This document shows, one piece after another, positions 50,823 through 57,794 of a stretch of 64,000 nt of DNA. The translations under genes and the position numbers were made by a program. The notes beneath the pieces were generated by a model. It did no database searches. It was not told the DNA's origin and worked only from the letters and a program-made list of their open reading frames with translations. Every line of letters begins with the position of its first letter. Position 1 is the first letter of the stretch. The stretch comes from VRUE01 sp963717375. Lineage in GTDB: Bacteria; Actinomycetota; Thermoleophilia; Solirubrobacterales; 70-9. Location of the stretch: assembly GCA_963717375.1 (NCBI GenBank), contig OY970329.1, forward strand, positions 2,108,001 through 2,172,000, written 5' to 3'.

Positions 50823-52579
50823 TGGCGCAGGGCTGGCTGCAGATCGCGGTCTTCATCGCCGTCGTGGTGGCGCTGGTCAAGCCGGTCGGCATCTACATGG
50901 CGCGGGTCTTCAGCAACCAGCGGGTCTTCCTGTCTCCCGTCGTCGGGCCAATTGAGCGCATCACCTATCGGGCGTTGCGCGTGCGGCCCGACGAAGGGCA
51001 GGACTGGAAGGGCTATGCCCGCAGCCTGATCGTCTTCTCGTTGCTGTTCTGGATCGCGCTCTACCTGATCCTTCGCACCCAGGGCATCCACCCGTTCAAC
51101 CCCGAAGGCTTCAAGTCCGGCCCCTGGGATCTCAGCTTCAACACGACCTCCTCCTTCATCACCAACACCAACTGGCAGTACTACGGGGGCGAAACGACGC
51201 TCTCCTACTTCTCCCAGATGGCCGGGTTGGCCGTGCAGAACTTCGTCTCGGCCGCGGTCGGGATCGCGGTGGTCGTCGCCCTGATCCGCGGCATCGCTGC
51301 CCGCAGCGGAGAAGCGATCGGCAACTTCTGGCAGGACCTGGTCCGCATCCTGCTCTACATCCTGGTGCCGGTCTCGATCGTCGGCGCCCTCTTCCTGGTC
51401 TCCCAGGGCGTGATTCAGAACCTCAGCCACGCCACGGTGATCCACACCCTCACCGGGGGCAGCCAGATCCTCGGCCAGGGACCGGTCGCCTCGCAGGAGG
51501 TGATCAAGGAGCTCGGCACCAACGGCGGCGGCTTCTTCAACGTCAACTCGGCCTTCCCCTTCGAGAACCCCAGCGGCCTGACCAACTTCTTCGAGCTGCT
51601 GCTGATCCTGGTCATCCCGGCTGCCCTCACCTACACCTACGGGCGCATGGTCGGCAGCCAGCGTCAGGGCTGGGCGATCTTCGCGGCGATGTTCGCCCTC
51701 TTCGTCGGCGGCGTGGTCGTCGCCTACATCGCCGAGCAGCACGGCACCCCCGCGCAGCACCTCGCCGGCCTGCATACGCACGCTTTCGACGGCTCCACCG
51801 GCGGCAACCTCACCGGCAAGGAGCAGCGCTTCGGGATCGCCGACTCCTCGCTGTGGACTGCGGTGACCACGGTCACCTCCTGTGGCGCCGTCAACGCTGC
51901 CTTCGAGTCGCTGACCGGGCTCGGACAGGCGGTCCCGTTCGCCAATCTTGGCTTCAGTGAGGTGATCTTCGGCGGCGTCGGCGCGGGCCTGTACTCAATG
52001 CTGCTCTACGTCATCCTCGCCGTCTTCATCGGCGGCCTGATGGTCGGCCGCACCCCGGAGTACCTCGGCAAGAAGATCGGGGCGAAGGAGATCAAGCTGG
52101 TCGCCCTCGGGGTGCTGGTGACGCCGCTGCTCACCCTGCTCGCCTCCGGGCTCGCCTCGGCGACCAGGCTGGGCACGCGCTCGCTCTACGCCGGCGTCAA
52201 CCCGCAGGGCTTCTCCGAGACCCTCTACGCCTACCTCTCGCAGGCCAACAACAACGGCTCCGCCCTCGCCGGCTACACCGGCTTCCTCCAGCCCAACGCT
52301 CCGGGCAACGTCGGCGCCTTCGGGATCAGCTTCGCCGACCTGCTCGGCGGCGCGGTGATGGTCGGCGCCCGCTTCCTGCCGATCCTCTTCGTCCTCGCTG
52401 TCGCCGGTTCCCTCGCCGGCAAGAAGGTCTCGCCGGCGGGCCTGGGGACGATGCGCACCGACAACCCGACCTTCGTCTTCCTCCTCGTCGGTGTCGTGAT
52501 CCTGGTCGGCGCCCTCACCTTCTTCCCCGCCATCCTGCTCGGGCCGATCGTCCAGAGCCTGACCACGAGGTTGTTCTAG
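50822..52579 (+). CDS. kdpA: KdpA, potassium-binding channel subunit of the KdpFABC ATPase
   Basis: This 585-residue membrane protein has about ten hydrophobic segments. The four pore loops of the KdpA family are visible: TTSSFITNTNWQYYGGE, GTNGGGFFNVNSAFPFENP, VTSCGAVNAAFESLTG and QANNNGSALAGYTG, where each Gly-containing turn forms part of the selectivity filter. It is slightly longer than the E. coli protein. K+ enters here and passes to KdpB. The kdpC start follows the stop with no gap. Confidence 0.94.
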   Translation: MAQGWLQIAVFIAVVVALVKPVGIYMARVFSNQRVFLSPVVGPIERITYRALRVRPDEGQDWKGYARSLIVFSLLFWIALYLILRTQGIHPFNPEGFKSGPWDLSFNTTSSFITNTNWQYYGGETTLSYFSQMAGLAVQNFVSAAVGIAVVVALIRGIAARSGEAIGNFWQDLVRILLYILVPVSIVGALFLVSQGVIQNLSHATVIHTLTGGSQILGQGPVASQEVIKELGTNGGGFFNVNSAFPFENPSGLTNFFELLLILVIPAALTYTYGRMVGSQRQGWAIFAAMFALFVGGVVVAYIAEQHGTPAQHLAGLHTHAFDGSTGGNLTGKEQRFGIADSSLWTAVTTVTSCGAVNAAFESLTGLGQAVPFANLGFSEVIFGGVGAGLYSMLLYVILAVFIGGLMVGRTPEYLGKKIGAKEIKLVALGVLVTPLLTLLASGLASATRLGTRSLYAGVNPQGFSETLYAYLSQANNNGSALAGYTGFLQPNAPGNVGAFGISFADLLGGAVMVGARFLPILFVLAVAGSLAGKKVSPAGLGTMRTDNPTFVFLLVGVVILVGALTFFPAILLGPIVQSLTTRLF

Positions 52580-53233
52580 ATGCGCAAGGACCTCATCACC
52601 TCGCTGCTTGCGGTGATCGTGCTGACCGTCTTCCTCGGCCTGGTTTACCCGCTGGCGATCACCGGCATCTCCCAGGTGCTCTTTCCGGGCAAGGCAAACG
52701 GCTCCAAGGTCAGCGTCGACGGCAAGGTCGTCGGCTCGAGCCTGATCGGACAGTCCTTCTCACACCCCGTGCTCGACAAGAACGGCAAGCCCAAGCTCGA
52801 CGATGAAGAAGAAGAAATCCTCGCCCCCGACGTGGGCTATTTCCAACCCCGCCCTTCGGCGACCGGCTACTCGGGCAACGTCACCTACTTCGGCAACGCC
52901 GGCCCGAACAGCGTCGAAGCACGCGAAGAAGTCCGCGAAAACCTCGCCTCCTACGTCGCCCTCGAGAAGCCCTACGACAAAGGCCTGAGCAAGGATCGGG
53001 TGCCGGTCGACGCGGTCACCCAGTCGGCGTCGGGGGTCGACCCCCACATCTCCGAGGCCAATGCCCGGATTCAGGCGCACCGCATTGCCGCTGTTCGCCG
53101 CATCCCGCTTACCCAGGTCGACGACCTGATCTCCGCCAACACGGACGGACGCTCGCTTGGCCTGTTCGGTGAGCCCGGCGTCAACGTCCTCGAACTCAAC
53201 ATCGCCCTCGATAAGGAAGCACCGCTGAGATGA
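52580..53233 (+). CDS. kdpC: KdpC, accessory subunit of the KdpFABC ATPase, with acidic insertion
   Basis: This 217-residue protein is longer than the usual ~190. It has one N-terminal membrane helix (TSLLAVIVLTVFLGLVYPLAIT), then the periplasm-facing domain with GSSLIGQSF, YFQPRPSATGY, GPNS, QSASGVDPHISEANARIQ and LNVLELN-like ends. An acidic insert (KLDDEEEEILAPD, residues ~68-84) lies between two conserved blocks. Glu codons there are GAA, unlike most neighbours. The gene precedes kdpB, whereas the usual order is kdpA-kdpB-kdpC. Its stop overlaps kdpB by ATGA. Confidence 0.93.
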   Translation: MRKDLITSLLAVIVLTVFLGLVYPLAITGISQVLFPGKANGSKVSVDGKVVGSSLIGQSFSHPVLDKNGKPKLDDEEEEILAPDVGYFQPRPSATGYSGNVTYFGNAGPNSVEAREEVRENLASYVALEKPYDKGLSKDRVPVDAVTQSASGVDPHISEANARIQAHRIAAVRRIPLTQVDDLISANTDGRSLGLFGEPGVNVLELNIALDKEAPLR

Positions 53234-55293
53234 CCACCGAAACCCAGGCCCGCTCGCTCTTCGATCCCGAGATCCTCCGCCCGGCCCTGCTCGAGTCCTT
53301 CGTCAAGCTCGACCCGAGGGTGCAGGCCCGCAACCCGGTCATGTTCGTGGTCGAGATCGGCGCCCTGATCACGACCGTTGCCTGGCTGATCCAGGTCTTC
53401 GGCGGTAGCCCGCTCGGCGGGGGTCACGAGCCTTCCTGGTTCACCTTCAGCGTCACCGTCTGGCTCTGGCTGACGGTCGTCTTCGCCAACCTCGCCGAGG
53501 CCCTGGCCGAGGGCCGCGGTCGCGCCCAGGCGGCGAGCCTGCGGGCGATGCGAACCGAGACGACCGCTCGCCTGCGCGACGGCGGTGAGAAGCCCGCCGC
53601 GGAGTTGGTGCGCGGCGACGTCGTCGTGGTCGAGGCGGGGGAGGCGATCCCGGGCGACGGCACCGTGATCGAGGGCATCGCCTCGGTCGACGAGTCGGCG
53701 ATCACCGGCGAGTCGGCGCCGGTGATCCGCGAGGCCGGCGGCGACCGCTCGGCCGTCACCGGCGGCACCAAGGTGCTCTCCGACCGGATCGTGGTCGAGA
53801 TCACCCAGGAACCCGGTAAATCGTTCCTCGATCGGATGATCGCCCTGGTCGAGGGCGCCTCCCGCCGCAAGACCCCAAACGAGATCGCCCTTGGGATTCT
53901 CCTGGCCGCCCTGACCCTGATCTTCGTGATCGTCGTCGTCTCGCTGCGCCCCTTCGCCCTCTTCGCCGGCACCGAACTCTCCGAGACGACCCTGATTGCC
54001 CTCCTCGTCGCCCTGATCCCGACCACGATCGGCGCCCTGCTCTCGGCGATCGGGATCGCCGGTATGGACCGCCTGGTGCGCCGCAACGTGCTCGCCCTCT
54101 CGGGCCGCGCGGTCGAGGCCTCCGGCGACTGCGACGTGCTGCTGCTCGACAAGACCGGCACGATCACCCTCGGCAACCGCGAGGCGGTCGAGTTTGTGCC
54201 GATGCCCGGGGTCGAGGTCGATGAGCTGGCCGAGGCGGCGCAGATGTCCTCGCTCTCCGACGAGACGCCCGAGGGTCGCTCGATCGTCGTTCTCGCCAAG
54301 AGCTTCGGCATCCGCGAGCACACCTTCTCCGGTCACGAGCCCGCCTTCGTCCCCTTTACCGCCCAGACCCGGATGAGCGGCGTCGACTACAACGGAACCC
54401 GCCTGCGCAAGGGTGCCGGCGATGCGATCGAAGACTGGGTCAGCGCCGAGGGCGGCCGCGCCCCGGCCGAGCTTCGGACCGAGCTCGACCGGATCGGCCG
54501 TGAGGGCGGCACCCCGCTCGCGGTCGCCCGCAACGAGCGCGTGCTCGGCGTGATCTACCTCAAGGACGTGATCAAGGAGGGGATGAACGTTCGCTTCGAC
54601 CAGCTGCGGGCGATGGGAATCCGCACGATCATGGTCACTGGCGACAACAAGCTGACCGCGGCGAAGATCGCCGAGGAGGCCGGGGTCGACGACTTTCTCG
54701 CCGAAGCGACGCCGGAGCGAAAGCTGGAGCTGATCCGCGAACAGCAGGCCGACGGCCGCCTGATCGCGATGACCGGGGACGGGACGAATGACGCGCCGGC
54801 ACTCGCCCAGGCCGATGTAGGCGTGGCGATGAACACCGGCACCCAGGCGGCGCGCGAGGCGGGCAACATGGTCGACCTCGACTCCAACCCGACGAAGCTG
54901 ATTGAGATCGTCGAGGTCGGCAAGCAGCTGCTGATCACCCGCGGTGCATTGACGACGTTCTCGATCGCCAACGACGTCGCCAAGTACTTCGCGATCCTGC
55001 CGGCGATGTTTGCGACCACCTACGCCCTCGCCGGCCACAGCGGTCCGCTCGACGCCCTCAACGTGATGTCGCTGGGCACCCCGCAGTCGGCGATCCTCTC
55101 AGCAGTGATCTTCAACGCGCTGATCATCCCGCTGCTGATCCCGCTCTCCCTGCGCGGTGTCCGCTACCGGCCGATCGGCGCCACCGCGCTGCTGCGCCGC
55201 AACATGCTGATCTACGGGCTGGGCGGCCTGATCGTCCCCTTCATCGGGATCAAGGCGATCGACCTGGTCATCCACAACCTGTTGGGGGCCTGA
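53230..55293 (+). CDS. kdpB: KdpB, P-type ATPase subunit of the KdpFABC potassium pump
   Basis: This 687-residue protein has the standard P-type ATPase layout. TGES is at 159-162, with Ser 162 at the same number as the regulatory Ser of E. coli. Phosphorylated Asp 307 lies in LLLDKTGTITLGNRE. Further motifs are the KdpB-specific FTAQTRMSG nucleotide domain block, MVTGDNKLTA and GDGTNDAPALAQADVG. Membrane segments flank these. It couples ATP hydrolysis to K+ uptake with KdpA. The gene is coupled to kdpC by ATGA, and the KdpD N-domain gene follows after 15 bases. Confidence 0.95.
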   Translation: MTTETQARSLFDPEILRPALLESFVKLDPRVQARNPVMFVVEIGALITTVAWLIQVFGGSPLGGGHEPSWFTFSVTVWLWLTVVFANLAEALAEGRGRAQAASLRAMRTETTARLRDGGEKPAAELVRGDVVVVEAGEAIPGDGTVIEGIASVDESAITGESAPVIREAGGDRSAVTGGTKVLSDRIVVEITQEPGKSFLDRMIALVEGASRRKTPNEIALGILLAALTLIFVIVVVSLRPFALFAGTELSETTLIALLVALIPTTIGALLSAIGIAGMDRLVRRNVLALSGRAVEASGDCDVLLLDKTGTITLGNREAVEFVPMPGVEVDELAEAAQMSSLSDETPEGRSIVVLAKSFGIREHTFSGHEPAFVPFTAQTRMSGVDYNGTRLRKGAGDAIEDWVSAEGGRAPAELRTELDRIGREGGTPLAVARNERVLGVIYLKDVIKEGMNVRFDQLRAMGIRTIMVTGDNKLTAAKIAEEAGVDDFLAEATPERKLELIREQQADGRLIAMTGDGTNDAPALAQADVGVAMNTGTQAAREAGNMVDLDSNPTKLIEIVEVGKQLLITRGALTTFSIANDVAKYFAILPAMFATTYALAGHSGPLDALNVMSLGTPQSAILSAVIFNALIIPLLIPLSLRGVRYRPIGATALLRRNMLIYGLGGLIVPFIGIKAIDLVIHNLLGA

Positions 55294-55308
55294 GCGCCAG
55301 GCGCGGCA

Positions 55309-56433
55309 ATGACCCGCGGCCACTACAAGATCTTCCTTGGCATGGCAGCCGGAGTGGGGAAGACCTACCGGATGTTGCAGGAGGGCCATGCCGAGGGCGA
55401 CGGCGGTCGTGACGTGGCGATCGGCTACCTGGAGCCTCACAAGCGCCAGGAGACGACGGAGCAGGCCCGCGGGCTCGAGCTGGTGCCGCGCCGCAGCGTC
55501 TCCTACCGCGACGTCACGGTCGAGGAGATGGACCTGCCGGCCTTGCTTGCGCGCCGTCCCGAGCTGGCGCTGATCGACGAGCTCGCTCACACCAACCCTC
55601 CCGGGCTCGAGCACGAGAAGCGCTACGAGGACATCGCCGACGTGCTGGCGGCGGGGATCGATGTCTTCTCCACGGTCAACGTCCAGCACCTGGAGTCGCT
55701 CAACGACCGGGTCGCCGAGCTGACCGGCGTCACCGTGCGAGAGACGGTGCCCGACTCGGTGCTCGGAACGGCCGATGAGGTGGTCCTGATCGATCTCACG
55801 CCCGAGGCGCTGATCGCCCGCCTGCGCGCCGGCAAGATCTACCCGGGCGAGAACATCGACGCCGCCCTCAACAACTTCTTCCGGATCGAGAACCTGGCGG
55901 CGCTGCGCGAGGTCAGCCTCCGCCAGGTGGCCGAGGAGGTCGAGACCAAGCGGCTGACCTTGCACCAGGTGGATCAAGTCGGAACCCGCGAGGACCGGGT
56001 CGCCGAAGAGGTCCCGAAGGCCGTCAGCGAGCGGTTGCTTGCGCTGATCCGCCCGCAGCCCAGCTCGCAGCGGCTGGTCCGTCGCGCCTGGCGCTCGGCG
56101 CAGCGGCTCGGCACCGACCTCGACCTGCTCTGGGTCAAGCCGCCCGGCAAACCGATCGAGGGCGAGGTCGAGCGCCAGGTGACGGCGCTGCGTCAGCTCG
56201 CCTCGGTGCTCGGCGCGACCCTGCTGATCGAGGAGCACGACGACGTCGTCGCCGCGGTGGCGCGGGTCGTTCGCGAGCGCGGCTCCACCTACATCATGGT
56301 CGGCGAGTCGCTGCCCGCGAAGGGCTTCTCGCGACTGCGGACGCCCCTGCCGCAAAGGCTGATGCGGGCGACGCCGCCCGGGGTCGACGTGCGGATCGTC
56401 GCCCACCGCGGTCACAAGGACGGCGAGTCGTGA
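55309..56433 (+). CDS. kdpD: Split KdpD: N-terminal KdpD and USP domains without kinase
   Basis: This 374-residue protein covers only the cytoplasmic N-terminal half of KdpD. Walker A is GMAAGVGKTYRML at ~9-21 and the Walker B region LALIDELAHTNPPG at ~85. The rest of the KdpD domain has YPGENIDAALNNFFRIENL, and a USP-like domain starts near residue 245 (LLALIRPQPSSQRLVRRAW). There is no transmembrane or kinase part, and that half is a separate gene at 48563. I could not see a clear c-di-AMP site in the USP part. The stop overlaps the next USP gene (GTGA). The two halves probably act as one sensor. Confidence 0.88.
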   Translation: MTRGHYKIFLGMAAGVGKTYRMLQEGHAEGDGGRDVAIGYLEPHKRQETTEQARGLELVPRRSVSYRDVTVEEMDLPALLARRPELALIDELAHTNPPGLEHEKRYEDIADVLAAGIDVFSTVNVQHLESLNDRVAELTGVTVRETVPDSVLGTADEVVLIDLTPEALIARLRAGKIYPGENIDAALNNFFRIENLAALREVSLRQVAEEVETKRLTLHQVDQVGTREDRVAEEVPKAVSERLLALIRPQPSSQRLVRRAWRSAQRLGTDLDLLWVKPPGKPIEGEVERQVTALRQLASVLGATLLIEEHDDVVAAVARVVRERGSTYIMVGESLPAKGFSRLRTPLPQRLMRATPPGVDVRIVAHRGHKDGES

Positions 56434-56981
56434 TCGAGCATTTCCTCGTCGGCTTCGCCCTCCTGCTCGGCCTCTTCGGTGGCTACCTGATCGCCAGCTC
56501 GCGCTGGCGCGGCAAGCGCTCGGAGCGCCCGAAAGCGGTTCACCAGATCCTCCTGCCCTTCACCGGCACGGAGATCTCGCGCCGCGCCGTCGACGCCGCC
56601 CTGCGCCTCGCCCGGGCCGAGGACGCGACGCTGATGCCGGCCTACCTCGCCGCCGTCCCCAAGCAACTGCCGCTCGATTGCGCGATCCCCAACGAGGCGG
56701 CGAAGGCGATGTCGATGCTGGAGGCGATCGAACAGCGGGCGACCGGCCAGGGCGTCGCGGTCGACGCCCGCATCGAGCGCGGTCGCAGCTACCGCCACGC
56801 GCTGCGACGCCTGCTCGAGGAGGAGCAGTTCGATCGCGTAGTCGTGCCCGCCAGCTCGGCCGGCAGTACCGGCCTGACCGGCGAGGACATGGTCTGGCTG
56901 CTGCAGCGCGCTCCGGCCGAGGTATTGATCCTGAGGCCGGGACCGAGTGATGAGAGTCGGGTCATGGCCTCTCTCGCCTAG
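56430..56981 (+). CDS. Membrane-anchored universal stress protein-like domain
   Basis: This 183-residue protein starts at GTG 56430, coupled to the KdpD N-domain gene. It has a hydrophobic N-terminus (FLVGFALLLGLFGGYLIASS), then a USP-fold domain: HQILLPFTGTEISRRAVDAA, a Pro-containing loop, RIERGRSYRHALRRLLEEEQ, FDRVVVPASSAGSTGLTGED and APAEVLILRPGP. The C-terminal ATP-binding type motif (GxxGxxGS-like) is only partly matched. It may extend the USP region of the split KdpD or tether it to the membrane (inference). Confidence 0.75.
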   Translation: MIEHFLVGFALLLGLFGGYLIASSRWRGKRSERPKAVHQILLPFTGTEISRRAVDAALRLARAEDATLMPAYLAAVPKQLPLDCAIPNEAAKAMSMLEAIEQRATGQGVAVDARIERGRSYRHALRRLLEEEQFDRVVVPASSAGSTGLTGEDMVWLLQRAPAEVLILRPGPSDESRVMASLA

Positions 56982-57000
56982 CCGCGGCTACCCTGCCGCG

Positions 57001-57777
57001 ATGCTGGCTGACGCGGCCCTCGGGGCGGCGATCGCGTTTTGCATCGCCGTCTTCACCACACCCGTCGGTGTCTCCGGCGCGGTCTTCCTCGTTCCGGTCC
57101 AGATCAGCGTCCTGCACACGCCGAGCCCGGCGGTGACCCCGACCAACCTCCTCTACAACCTGATCGCGATTCCGGGTGCGCTGCTTCGCTTCCACCGTGA
57201 ACAGCGGTTGGTCGGACCGCTGACCCGCCTGCTGATCCTTGGCACCCTTCCCGGCGTCGTCGCCGGGGCGGTGATCCGGGTTGAGCTCTTGGATCAGGGC
57301 AACGCCTTCTTGCTCGTCGTTGCCGCAGTTCTGATCCCGCTTGGGGCGTGGCTTGCGTTCGCGAGTCCGCCCGCGGCCGCAAGCTCGCCGGATCGCACGC
57401 GGCGCCGCCTGATCGTGGCCCTGGCGCTGGCGGTTGGCACGGTCGGCGGCATCTACGGGATCGGCGGTGGCTCGATCCTGGGGCCGATCCTCGTCGGGCT
57501 CGGCTTCACTGTGTTCGAGGTCGCCCCGGCCGCCTTGGCCGCGACCTTCTTGACCTCGATCGCGGGGGTCTGCGCCTACGCGTTGCTCAGCATCGGTGGA
57601 AGCGGCGACATCGCTCCCGATTGGGCGCTCGGAGTGGGCATGGGACTCGGCGGTTTGGCCGGCGCCTACCTCGGCGCCCGTCTTCAGACGCGGCTGCCGG
57701 AGGAGCTGCTGAGGCGCGGTCTGGGGGCGCTCGCCTTGGTCCTCGGGCTTCGTTACGCGCTGCTGGCAATCATCTAG
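57001..57777 (+). CDS. TauE/SafE-family membrane transporter
   Basis: This 258-residue membrane protein has about seven to eight hydrophobic segments and family signatures: PVGVSGAVFLVPVQI near the start, TPTNLLYNLIAIPGAL, and GGIYGIGGGSILGPILVG in the second half, the duplicated GxxGGGGG-type loop of TauE/SafE. Members export sulfite or sulfoacetate or move other organosulfur anions. ATG 57001 lies six bases after TACCCT (56989-56994), so the gene is probably leaderless and separately transcribed from the kdp operon. A sulfate ABC transporter lies ~5 kb downstream, a possible but unproven link. Confidence 0.88.
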   Translation: MLADAALGAAIAFCIAVFTTPVGVSGAVFLVPVQISVLHTPSPAVTPTNLLYNLIAIPGALLRFHREQRLVGPLTRLLILGTLPGVVAGAVIRVELLDQGNAFLLVVAAVLIPLGAWLAFASPPAAASSPDRTRRRLIVALALAVGTVGGIYGIGGGSILGPILVGLGFTVFEVAPAALAATFLTSIAGVCAYALLSIGGSGDIAPDWALGVGMGLGGLAGAYLGARLQTRLPEELLRRGLGALALVLGLRYALLAII

Positions 57778-57794
57778 CGCGATAGCTTCCGGCC

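Noticed and set aside
53071..55038. A 655-codon open frame antisense to kdpC and kdpB
   Set aside because: It is a shadow of high-GC codon bias; the sense strand has complete KdpC and KdpB motifs, and the antisense product is low-complexity Asp/Arg/Gly-rich.
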